This document shows, piece by piece, positions 17,272 through 24,872 of a DNA stretch of 51,059 nt. The notes beneath the pieces are model-generated. The model ran no database searches, was not told the origin of the DNA, and saw nothing but the letters and a program-made list of their open reading frames with translations. Within the stretch, counting starts at the first letter, position 1, and every line of letters begins with the position of its first letter. Made by a program: the position numbers and the translations under genes. The DNA comes from Bacteroidales bacterium (GTDB lineage: Bacteria > Bacteroidota > Bacteroidia > Bacteroidales > UBA932), in the NCBI GenBank assembly GCA_017471965.1, contig JAFURF010000003.1, forward strand, positions 1 to 51,059, in the 5' to 3' direction.

Positions 17272-18840
17272 TTAAAGGATAAATGATGGATTGTCAAATC
17301 TGAGCCTTCCGGTCTGTGCCTTGAGGCTCTCGTTGAAAAGATCGAAGGTGTTGTATCCCATGCTGCGGAATACGGTCACAAGCGTAAGGCAACGCTCACG
17401 GAAATCGAAGAACTCCCTCTTTTCCTGAGGTGTCCAGCCTATTTCAGCTATCGCAAAAGTGCGCGGATACAACATATACTCGGCATGTGCGGCATATGGA
17501 ATAAGTTCACACCAGAGGTTTCCCTGAAGTCCGAGGATATGATGGTGATATTCCGGAGCGATTCCTTCAAGAGGATCATATTTATAGACATGACGAAGAG
17601 ACTGCATATGGCCTACAGCCTTCGGTTCCTTCCTGATAAGGTCCTGATAATAATCCAGATACACATAACTGTTTGGAGACATTATGACATCGTGGCCTTC
17701 AGATGCGGCCTTGATTCCGCCCGGAGTGCCTCTCCATGACATTACCACAGCCTGCTCCGGAAGTCCGGTCTCCACTATTTCATCCCATCCGATGACGGTC
17801 TTTCCCCTTTCGCGGAGGAACTTCTCAATATGGCGCACAAGGTAGCCCTGAAGTTCGTTCTTGTGAGTCATGCCCTCTGCCTGCATCCTCTTGCGGCAGT
17901 TCACGCAGACCTCCCAGTCCTTCTTGACGGCCTCATCGCCTCCGATATGGATGTATCTGTATGGAAACAGTTCGATGACCTCTTCCAGAACGGTCTCAAG
18001 AAATCTCAAGGTGCCGTCGTTTCCAACGCAAAGGTCCCACGAAAAAGGTCTTGGCTTTCCGTCTTCGCCCACACAGGCGATTTCCGGATAAGCCCTGTTG
18101 ACTTCCATGCTGTGGCCCGGCATTTCGATTTCCGGAATGATGTCTATATGACGCTCGGCAGCATATGCCACGATCTCACGGATATCATCCTTTGTGTAGA
18201 ATCCGCCGTATGCCTCAGGATCCTGTGCGTCGGTGAAGGGATATCCGAGAGCCTCCCACTCATGGTAGGTCTCTCCCTTCCTCCATGCAACATGGTCTGT
18301 AAGATTCGGATATGCGTCGATCTGAAGGCGCCAGCCTGCAGCATCCGTCAGATGAAGATGCATTACATTCATCCTGAGCAGGGCAAGAGCGTCAATCTGC
18401 TTCTTCACGAAATCCTTGCCCTTGAAACTGCGGGACTCGTCAAGCATGATGCCTCTGTGCCGGAAACGAGGATAATCGAAGATGGTGCAGCAACGGATGT
18501 CCCTGTCGATGAGACGCATCATTTCCAGAGCCTGTCTTGCCCTGAAGGCACCCTCTTCGGTCATGGCATAGATCTTCACGCCTTTACTCGAGACTATCAG
18601 TTCGTAGGCTTCCTCTCTCGCGAAATCCGGGAGGTCCTTTACCCTATGGGCAAAGTCACGGGTACCTAGGTACACCTTTATATCCGACCCATCCGACCTA
18701 AGGTTGCAGAATCCTTCAGAAACAGAATATTCCACAGGTCGTGGAATGATTTTGTCCGGACTGGAATATGCTGACAAACAGCAGATTGAGACAGCGGCAC
18801 AAGCCACCGACATAAGAAATTTCCGAATCATTGCAGTCAT
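17272..18840 (-). CDS. GH20 beta-N-acetylhexosaminidase
   Basis: A 522-residue exo-beta-N-acetylhexosaminidase releasing terminal GlcNAc or GalNAc by substrate-assisted catalysis. The N-terminal GH20b-like domain (about residues 25-120) is followed by the catalytic barrel. The catalytic Asp-Glu pair is Asp302-Glu303 in HIGGDEAVKKDW, and the family blocks FRHRGIMLDESRSF, MNVMHLHLTDAAGWRLQIDAYPNLT and DIIPEIEMPGHS are clear. I chose the ATG at 18840 (MTAMIRKFL), or possibly 18831, rather than the longer frame because the longer one crosses the promoter boxes. The N-terminus is a signal peptide without a good lipobox. The TATCTTTG box ends 15 bases upstream of the ATG, so the leader is very short. 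The GntR regulator follows 11 bp downstream. Likely substrate: beta-linked HexNAc at the non-reducing end of host or fungal glycans. Confidence 0.95.
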   Translation of the reverse strand: MTAMIRKFLMSVACAAVSICCLSAYSSPDKIIPRPVEYSVSEGFCNLRSDGSDIKVYLGTRDFAHRVKDLPDFAREEAYELIVSSKGVKIYAMTEEGAFRARQALEMMRLIDRDIRCCTIFDYPRFRHRGIMLDESRSFKGKDFVKKQIDALALLRMNVMHLHLTDAAGWRLQIDAYPNLTDHVAWRKGETYHEWEALGYPFTDAQDPEAYGGFYTKDDIREIVAYAAERHIDIIPEIEMPGHSMEVNRAYPEIACVGEDGKPRPFSWDLCVGNDGTLRFLETVLEEVIELFPYRYIHIGGDEAVKKDWEVCVNCRKRMQAEGMTHKNELQGYLVRHIEKFLRERGKTVIGWDEIVETGLPEQAVVMSWRGTPGGIKAASEGHDVIMSPNSYVYLDYYQDLIRKEPKAVGHMQSLRHVYKYDPLEGIAPEYHHHILGLQGNLWCELIPYAAHAEYMLYPRTFAIAEIGWTPQEKREFFDFRERCLTLVTVFRSMGYNTFDLFNESLKAQTGRLRFDNPSFIL

Positions 18841-18855
18841 GGTCTTAGTAATACG

Positions 18856-18888
18856 CAAAGATAGGTAAAAAAGACCACACCACAGCAC
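18856..18888 (-). promoter_or_regulatory. GH20-GntR promoter with candidate operator (site 1)
   Basis: On the minus strand TATCTTTG (18856-18863) matches the Bacteroidetes -7 consensus TAnnTTTG. No good -33 TTG is present at 18-bp spacing (TGT is there instead). At that position, 18874-18887, the minus strand reads TGCTGTGGTGTGGT, identical over 14 bases to the site at 23991. A motif overlapping a weak -33 region suits a regulator that either replaces or blocks sigma contact; which one cannot be told. Confidence 0.65.
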
Positions 18889-18911
18889 TGTTTGACAATA
18901 AAATCAAAGAA

Positions 18912-18941
18912 AAGGCGTCCTGCATTCCTGCAAGACGCCTT
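18912..18941 (-). terminator. Rho-independent terminator of the 18964-20922 lipoprotein gene
   Basis: The inverted repeat AAGGCGTC / GACGCCTT has an inner part that can pair further (CTGC/GCAG). On the minus strand it is followed by a T-rich tract (TTTTCTTTGATTTTATT). It lies 23 bp past the stop of the leftward lipoprotein gene. Confidence 0.85.
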
Positions 18942-18963
18942 CGTAGATTATCTTGATGTAAGA

Positions 18964-20922
18964 TTAGTTGAGTTTGTAAAGCGAGACACCTATGTTCTGA
19001 GCCATTACAGCAACATATGTAGTACCGTCTGCTGCCTGATGAACTGCACAGTCACCAAGACCATGACCTGCATTTCCTGTTCCATTCACCGGAGCAGTGA
19101 AAAGACCGGTCTGCGCCTCAAGTGTTCCCTTGAAGTCTGCGGCACCGTTTATATCCTCGATGATATTGAGAGTTGCAGAACTTCTGTCACCTTCCACTTT
19201 CACATATGCTATATAATTCTTCTCTTTGTAAGTAAAGAAGTTATATCCGAATGTCTGAGTGAGCTTCAGATCTGTTCCCCAAGCCGACAATTCATATGTA
19301 TTTCCTTCCTTCTGGTTGAAGTAGCCGCTGCCGGCATTTGTGGTAAGAAGAGCGGATGAAGGATTTCCATCAGCATCAAATGTTGCGTCCGGATGAATAG
19401 TGCACTCCCCGATGTTATATGCTCCTGCTATCGGCATATTATAACGTCCTGCAGCATAATACAAGCCATTCTTTGGCCAACTGCCAACAACACCATTCTC
19501 CACCTTGACGCGGATAACGATATTTCCATCATTGAAGTCGAAGAAATGAAGTTCACCTGATTGATATGTACCCTTGACTGTGAACTTGTCACCGAGACGA
19601 CGGGTACCTGAATCGATTTCAAAATAAGTTGGATCTGCATCAATTCCGTTTGTCCATACATAGACAATCAGCCTTTCTGTTCCGTCGCCCGTTGTAAGAT
19701 TTGAAGCAACGAGTACTGGCTTACCATCGTTTACAGCAGCATCTGTATTAGGAAGCATTCTAACACAAGTGACAGCATGTGTACCGTTGTCAAGACCTGC
19801 AGGCGCATGAGTTGTGACCTTTACATCCTTCACCTGAGCAGGATCAGCGATGCTGAATGCCTTAATTGCACCGTTTCCACCTGCGGCCTGAGCAACATAT
19901 ACATATTCGCCATCCATTGTCATGTTTCTGTCCTGTCCGCCACCGAATGGAACTGCAGCATTCCATACCAGGCCTGCAAAAGGAATGATTCCGCTAGCCT
20001 GAGCAACTGAAACTTCCTGAAGGACAACACCTGCAACTGTCTTGACTGCAACCTTTGCCGTACGAGCCTCACCTTCATTTGCATCAGCAGTGAACTTGAA
20101 TGAGAATTCTGCCTTAGCAGCAGGAACAGCCTTAAGCCACTCTGCACCCTCAACAACCTCTGCAGTAACATCTACATTTGATACGCCTGCGATGACTACC
20201 TCGCCACCCTCAGCAGGCACTTCTGCTACAGCCTCAATCTGGATTGCATTTTCCTCGAAAGAAAGTTTCTTGATAGAAGCCTTGCCTGCAGCATTGTCAG
20301 CCCAAACAAGAACCTCTCCTGCCACGAACGGATCAGGGATAGTGATCTCGACATGAGTCTCTGTAACCTTTGCCACATAACTTGAAGTAGTTGCAAGAAC
20401 ATCAACAGTTGTAGTCTCGTTTGCTCCTGTCACAGTATAAGCGACCTTTACAGTCTCGCCTGCATTTACAATAAGGTGAGTAGCATCGAGAACGAGTGCG
20501 AACTCCTTCTCCTGATAGAGAGGAAGAACCACTGTTGTGCCGTCAGTGTATGTGAATGTTGCAGTCTCCTTGTTCTCTGCAACCTCAACTGAAGCAATTA
20601 CCACTTCGTCAATCTCCTCTGCATCAAGGTCGAGTGGAATGAATACCGGATCAGCGCTTCTGAAAGTAACGATCACGCCCTTACCATCCTCTGAAGGAAG
20701 AACGCTTACAACGTAGTCCTCTGCAGCGGCAGCGGCGTTCACAGCCTCGATAGCCTTCTCTGCAGCAGCGATTCTCTCCATGAGAGCAGCAAGAGCAGCG
20801 TTGATTTCATCTGCATCCTGCTCGATCTGGTCCATCCTGTCCTTAATGGCAGTGTCATCATACTCAGGGGTACAAGCAAGTGCTGCAAGACCCAGCATGA
20901 GAGCAAAAAATAATTTCTTCAT
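18964..20922 (-). CDS. Surface lipoprotein: coiled coil, BACON-like domain and propeller-like C-terminal domain
   Basis: A 652-residue lipoprotein with lipobox LAC (near residue 17). Residues ~25-65 are a short coiled coil rich in Ala/Glu heptads (DRMDQIEQDADEINAALAAL, DUF4988-like), seen at the N-terminus of many Bacteroidetes surface proteins. Beta-sandwich segments follow. A BACON-like domain (about residues 228-312) then has the pattern EVPAEGGEVVIAGVSNVDV and ends VSVAQASG, expected in carbohydrate-active surface proteins. From about residue 315 the C-terminus matches the last ~340 residues of the lipoprotein at 9274-11232 (RRLGDKFTVKGTYQSGE versus RRLGDKFIITGTWETGE; MTMDGEYVYVAQ versus MDNEYIYIPQ). 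It is monocistronic, with its own promoter/operator and terminator. No catalytic signature was seen, so glycan binding is inferred. Confidence 0.8.
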   Translation of the reverse strand: MKKLFFALMLGLAALACTPEYDDTAIKDRMDQIEQDADEINAALAALMERIAAAEKAIEAVNAAAAAEDYVVSVLPSEDGKGVIVTFRSADPVFIPLDLDAEEIDEVVIASVEVAENKETATFTYTDGTTVVLPLYQEKEFALVLDATHLIVNAGETVKVAYTVTGANETTTVDVLATTSSYVAKVTETHVEITIPDPFVAGEVLVWADNAAGKASIKKLSFEENAIQIEAVAEVPAEGGEVVIAGVSNVDVTAEVVEGAEWLKAVPAAKAEFSFKFTADANEGEARTAKVAVKTVAGVVLQEVSVAQASGIIPFAGLVWNAAVPFGGGQDRNMTMDGEYVYVAQAAGGNGAIKAFSIADPAQVKDVKVTTHAPAGLDNGTHAVTCVRMLPNTDAAVNDGKPVLVASNLTTGDGTERLIVYVWTNGIDADPTYFEIDSGTRRLGDKFTVKGTYQSGELHFFDFNDGNIVIRVKVENGVVGSWPKNGLYYAAGRYNMPIAGAYNIGECTIHPDATFDADGNPSSALLTTNAGSGYFNQKEGNTYELSAWGTDLKLTQTFGYNFFTYKEKNYIAYVKVEGDRSSATLNIIEDINGAADFKGTLEAQTGLFTAPVNGTGNAGHGLGDCAVHQAADGTTYVAVMAQNIGVSLYKLN

Positions 20923-20973
20923 GATAAAATGAAAATTTGGTTATTAAATTGATTTTTATCGGTTTTATCTATA

Positions 20974-21030
20974 GTGTGGTGTGCTGTGGTGCAAACCGCG
21001 GCAAATATAGTGATAAAAAATGAAGTCCAA
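20974..21030 (-). promoter_or_regulatory. Promoter of the coiled-coil lipoprotein with candidate operator (site 2)
   Basis: On the minus strand TTG (21028-21030), an 18-bp spacer and TATATTTG (21002-21009) form a good Bacteroidetes -33/-7 promoter. Immediately downstream, covering the expected start site, the plus strand reads GTGTGGTG then TGCTGTGGTG (20974-20991). Position over the start point suggests repression by a bound protein. The untranslated leader is about 70 bases. Confidence 0.7.
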
Positions 21031-21044
21031 TGATTTTTTTCAAA

Positions 21045-23951
21045 TTATTTGCTTCTAAACTTCACGAATACAGGCAGATGGTCTGAAATCATGTCTGCTT
21101 TCCGGCCTCCGGCACAGGAAACGACCCTGCTTTCCAGGACTTCAACATCCCCGGATGACTTAAGATGAAAGACATAGTCGAGGCATTGACGGGGCTGTCC
21201 GGAAGGATAGGTAGGCCCTGTGCATGAGAGCAGGTCCCAAGACTCAAGAAGTCTCTTCACCGCAGGGCCGTCAGGCTCGCAGTTCATGTCCCCGCAAAGG
21301 ATCACTGGACGGAAATCCTCCGCATAGTTATCTTGACACCAGGCAGTTATGGAATCCACCTGCTGTATCCTGGCCTCAGTCCCGACATGGTCCAGATGGG
21401 TGGCGGCAAGGATATAGTCTAGAGTCTCGACCACGGCCATGCTCCTTGGCTCGGCGCCGTCAGAAAGCGGAAGAGCAACAGAAAACGAACGGATCACATC
21501 AGACGAAGTGGCGACGCCGTTTCCATATCCCCCTCCTGCAAACGGAAAGGCAGAAGCAAAGGCATGGTCCAAACCGCCAAGACTGTCAGTCAGAGCCTGC
21601 AACTGATGGACATTGTGCCGTCTGTTGCAACTGTCCAGTTCATTGAGTGCTACAGCGTCAACACCCAGGGCACGGATCAGGTCGGCCGCCTGAGGGGTGC
21701 TATCGTCTGAATATTTGCTGAATGTCCCCACATTATAGGTAAGCAGGGAGATGTCTTTCGGGCATGCCAGACCGTACTTTTCGAGAATTTCATGTGAAAG
21801 CCCGATATACGGCACAGGTTCACGATAATCGATATGCCTGTCATTCACGGCCCAATCCAGTTCAAAGGCATCTAGTCTTTCAAAGAAGGCCTTCTCATCA
21901 TAGATGCGGTCCTCACGGATGCAGTCCAGAATCTCATCAATGAACATCTTCCACCGCGGAGCATAGTATGAATCGATCAGTCCGCTCCAAAGTCTGGTTG
22001 CATAGTCCTTTATGGATGTCTGCTCTCCCCAGATGGTTATCAGAGTCCTGGCGTTGCGTCTGTAATAGGCCTTTTCCTCCGGAGTTCCGCCCCATGAAGA
22101 TGCATCATCGAGCCAACGGTCCAGGCGCAGGGACGGGTCACAGGCAGCAAGTGCGTCGAGGTCATCAAGGGCCTCAAGCATCAGGGCTCCCGTCTGTTCC
22201 GCTGATACAAGATCACGTTCCTCATAAGCCTGAGTCAGACGGTCCCTCAGGACCGCAAAGTGGTTTCCTAGTGCCTGAGTACCGAGGTTCACCACATCAG
22301 AGCGATATGTATCCCTGTCCGAGGATGCCTTGAGCATATCCTGCCATGCCCTTATAAGAGTCCCGTTATCATACCTTGTATTATGGATGGATGTCCAGTG
22401 CCAGTATCCTTCAAGACAAGGACGCGCGCACGCGAGAGGGGTCTGGCTCGAAAAAGAACCCGCGATATAGACGCTGTCGGCAAGAGTCTTCCATGCCCTT
22501 TCTGCATATGGATCGGGCCTTCCTGTCCTGCGTCGTGCAAGATTCCTTACCCATTCCTGATCGGAAATGCCTGCAGACCATGCCTTGTCGAAGACATATT
22601 CATACATGAACTGGTTGATGCCGAAGCCTTCTAGCGTCGATCCTATGCCGACGAAATTCTCCCCACCGCGCGCAAAGGCGTCATCGATGCGCTCTGAAGC
22701 CTGGTGGAAATTGCCCGAAAGGCGTATGTTTCCTCCGAAATTGCCAAGATAGCAGAGGATATACGGCTGTCCGTAGAAACGTTCGGTGACAGTCCATACA
22801 GGAGTATGCTCAAGGTAATAATCCAGAATCACTACCTTTCCCTGCGGAACTGCCTGAAGATAGGCCTTGACGTTTTCCGGAGTCCAGTGCTTCTGGTCAT
22901 AATAGAACATCCATCCCATCTGAAGCCACACGGCGTCGGGATCTACGGCAGACATGGATTCATAAGCGCCCTTGGAGATCGCTGCAAGTGTCTCGGGATC
23001 CCACGACGGAGCCTCCACTTCATTAAAAAGGTCGACACCATAGATATGGTCCGTCCCGAACATCTTCTCCTGCTCCTGCATGTATTCCCTCTGTATCTGA
23101 GCATAGAGAGGGTCCATAGGGGCAAGGAAATGGCAAAGATTATCGGCTGGAAAGCCGCTCCACCTGGGAATATCGGAAATCTGCGCATCAGGATATATTT
23201 CCTTCAACTGCTCCGGAACATGTCCTCCGAATGCAGAAAGCACAGGACGCATGTTCAACTGCCTTTCTCTCTTGAGGATCTTCTTCTGGAGGATGACCTG
23301 GGAATCTATCCACTCCTGCGGAAGAGGACCGTCGAAATGGTCGATGTTGCACATGCGGTGCCATCCGAGATGGGCCGGGCCGGTAAAATAAGACCTTATC
23401 TGTTCGTCAGTCATGCCATGCTTTCTCCATACCTTCTGCCATACGGCCTCCTGGCCGGTGTTGGCCAGAGGCATGTTTATGCCGTTGAGGGCCATCCAGT
23501 CTATCAGACGCTCCCAGTCTTCCCATTTCCACCATGGCATGGTATATCCGAAAGTGCAGTAGTTGAGAAAGAACCTGTCCTTTACACGTGCTTCCACCCT
23601 CACCTTCTCATCCACAGAAGGCATCTGTGCAGGATACTGGACCGGTTCATACGCATACCATGAGACCGTGACTCCGCAATGGTTCTTCAGGTAATGGTTC
23701 AGGCCCATGGCCATCGAGTTGGCATTGTTTCCGGCAATGACGATCTTTCCTTTCTCGGAGAAGACCTCGAACACATCGGCCGTGTCTTCCGTCTGACGGA
23801 AATCCATCTTGCCGACATAATCCGGAACAATCCTATGCGCCAGAGCCCTGGCAACCCGTTCATCGGCAGTTTCTCTGAAAATAAGGGCAGGAACTATGGA
23901 AATTATCGTCAGTATGACACAAAAAATGATTAATTTAGCATTGTTTCCCAT
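21045..23951 (-). CDS. GH89 alpha-N-acetylglucosaminidase fused to an EEP-fold phosphohydrolase domain
   Basis: A 968-residue protein with two enzymes in one chain. Residues ~40-715 are an alpha-N-acetylglucosaminidase (NAGLU, GH89). Visible blocks are FGYTMPWWKWEDWERLIDWM, MALNGINMPLA, the FNEV motif with a catalytic Glu, and STLEGFG with the second Glu. It would release terminal alpha-linked GlcNAc, as in gastric-type mucin caps or heparan-type chains. Residues 733-966 are an endonuclease/exonuclease/phosphatase domain with all its motifs: LLTYNVGTFS, LNELDS, ATHLDH, CGDMNCEPDG, CLDYVF and ISDHLPV. The N-terminus is a membrane anchor or uncleaved signal (AKLIIFCVILTIISIVPALIF) without a lipobox. 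The frame is continuous with no sign of an assembly join. The start at 23951 is the first ATG after the shared divergent control region. The function of the EEP part is unknown. Confidence 0.93.
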   Translation of the reverse strand: MGNNAKLIIFCVILTIISIVPALIFRETADERVARALAHRIVPDYVGKMDFRQTEDTADVFEVFSEKGKIVIAGNNANSMAMGLNHYLKNHCGVTVSWYAYEPVQYPAQMPSVDEKVRVEARVKDRFFLNYCTFGYTMPWWKWEDWERLIDWMALNGINMPLANTGQEAVWQKVWRKHGMTDEQIRSYFTGPAHLGWHRMCNIDHFDGPLPQEWIDSQVILQKKILKRERQLNMRPVLSAFGGHVPEQLKEIYPDAQISDIPRWSGFPADNLCHFLAPMDPLYAQIQREYMQEQEKMFGTDHIYGVDLFNEVEAPSWDPETLAAISKGAYESMSAVDPDAVWLQMGWMFYYDQKHWTPENVKAYLQAVPQGKVVILDYYLEHTPVWTVTERFYGQPYILCYLGNFGGNIRLSGNFHQASERIDDAFARGGENFVGIGSTLEGFGINQFMYEYVFDKAWSAGISDQEWVRNLARRRTGRPDPYAERAWKTLADSVYIAGSFSSQTPLACARPCLEGYWHWTSIHNTRYDNGTLIRAWQDMLKASSDRDTYRSDVVNLGTQALGNHFAVLRDRLTQAYEERDLVSAEQTGALMLEALDDLDALAACDPSLRLDRWLDDASSWGGTPEEKAYYRRNARTLITIWGEQTSIKDYATRLWSGLIDSYYAPRWKMFIDEILDCIREDRIYDEKAFFERLDAFELDWAVNDRHIDYREPVPYIGLSHEILEKYGLACPKDISLLTYNVGTFSKYSDDSTPQAADLIRALGVDAVALNELDSCNRRHNVHQLQALTDSLGGLDHAFASAFPFAGGGYGNGVATSSDVIRSFSVALPLSDGAEPRSMAVVETLDYILAATHLDHVGTEARIQQVDSITAWCQDNYAEDFRPVILCGDMNCEPDGPAVKRLLESWDLLSCTGPTYPSGQPRQCLDYVFHLKSSGDVEVLESRVVSCAGGRKADMISDHLPVFVKFRSK

Positions 23952-23958
23952 ATAATAT

Positions 23959-24008
23959 GTTGCAAGTCAAATAAGTTGTCTATCTTTGCATGCTGTGGTG
24001 TGGTGTGG
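23959..24008 (+). promoter_or_regulatory. Divergent GH89/ROK control region with candidate operator (site 3)
   Basis: For the rightward ROK gene TTG (23960-23962), an 18-bp spacer and TATCTTTG (23981-23988) form a good -33/-7 promoter. TGCTGTGGTGTGGTGTGG (23991-24008) lies at the expected start point. The leftward GH89 gene has only a weak -7-like TTATTTG in the same gap, so the motif would lie some 25-40 bases upstream of its start. One bound protein could therefore act on both genes. Confidence 0.7.
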
Positions 24009-24034
24009 TAAAGGTAGTAATAATTTTTATAACA

Positions 24035-24850
24035 ATGAAAATAGGAGTAGATCTTGGAGGAACAAACATCGTTGCCGGCCTTGTTGACGGCATGTCGATG
24101 GTCAGAAAAGTTAAGGTATCATGTCCTGCAAAGGGCAGTCAGGAAGATGTGATAGAGGCTATCGCATCACTGATCGGACAACTCATGGGTCCGGACGTGG
24201 AATCCATCGGCATAGGTGTCCCATCGGTTGTGGATACAAAAAAGGGAATCGTGTACAACGTGGCGAACATTCCGTCATGGGTGGAAGTTCATCTCAAGGA
24301 TATTCTTGAGGAAAGGCTCGGCATTCCTGTAAAGATAAACAATGACTCCAACTGCTACACCTTGGGCGAAAGCCGTTTCGGAAAGGGTCAGGGGTTTGCA
24401 GACATGGTATGCGTGACCCTAGGAACAGGAGTGGGATCCGGCATCATCATCGGAGGCAACCTGTATGAAGGACGAAACGCCGGAGCAGGAGAAGTGGGGT
24501 GTCTTCCATACCTCGACAAGGATTTTGAAAGTTACTGCAGTACTCCTTTCTTCGTGTCCCACAACACATCCGGAGCGGAACTTTCCGCAAAGGCGGAGGC
24601 CGGAGACGCGGAATCGATCGGCCTGTGGAACGAGTTCGGACACCACCTCGGGGAGTTGGCCAAGGCAATCCTCTTTGCATATGACCCGGAAGCCATCATC
24701 TTCGGCGGAGGCATAGCGGCAGGACATCCCCATTTCGAAGCGGCCCTGCGCGAACGTATACTGACCTTCCCGTTCGAGACAGCAAAGGACGTGAAGATAT
24801 TCTTCTCGGAAGACGGAGACATGGCTCTTTACGGAGCATCGGCACTTTAA
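24035..24850 (+). CDS. ROK-family sugar kinase (second copy)
   Basis: A 271-residue ROK kinase, likely an N-acetylglucosamine or glucose/glucosamine kinase given its place beside GH89 and the GH2 exo-glucosaminidase. Motifs are MKIGVDLGGTNIVAG (phosphate loop), INNDSNCYTLGE (catalytic Asp region), TLGTGVGSGI and NAGAGEVGC. The usual His of GEIGH is Cys here, and the CxCGxxGCxE zinc motif is reduced to a single Cys in ESYCST, so zinc binding is doubtful. I chose the ATG at 24035 because the longer frame starts inside the operator repeats. The GH2 gene follows after 22 bp. It is about as short as ROK kinases come. Confidence 0.9.
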   Translation: MKIGVDLGGTNIVAGLVDGMSMVRKVKVSCPAKGSQEDVIEAIASLIGQLMGPDVESIGIGVPSVVDTKKGIVYNVANIPSWVEVHLKDILEERLGIPVKINNDSNCYTLGESRFGKGQGFADMVCVTLGTGVGSGIIIGGNLYEGRNAGAGEVGCLPYLDKDFESYCSTPFFVSHNTSGAELSAKAEAGDAESIGLWNEFGHHLGELAKAILFAYDPEAIIFGGGIAAGHPHFEAALRERILTFPFETAKDVKIFFSEDGDMALYGASAL

Positions 24851-24872
24851 AATGAAATAAAACATTCAAGAT

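Noticed and set aside
18892-19359. Rightward ORF of 155 codons across the lipoprotein terminator
   Set aside because: It covers the terminator hairpin and the 3' end of the leftward gene; composition is not protein-like and there is no promoter box.
22704-23663. Antisense ORF of 319 codons opposite GH89
   Set aside because: Shadow of GH89, which has complete family motifs.
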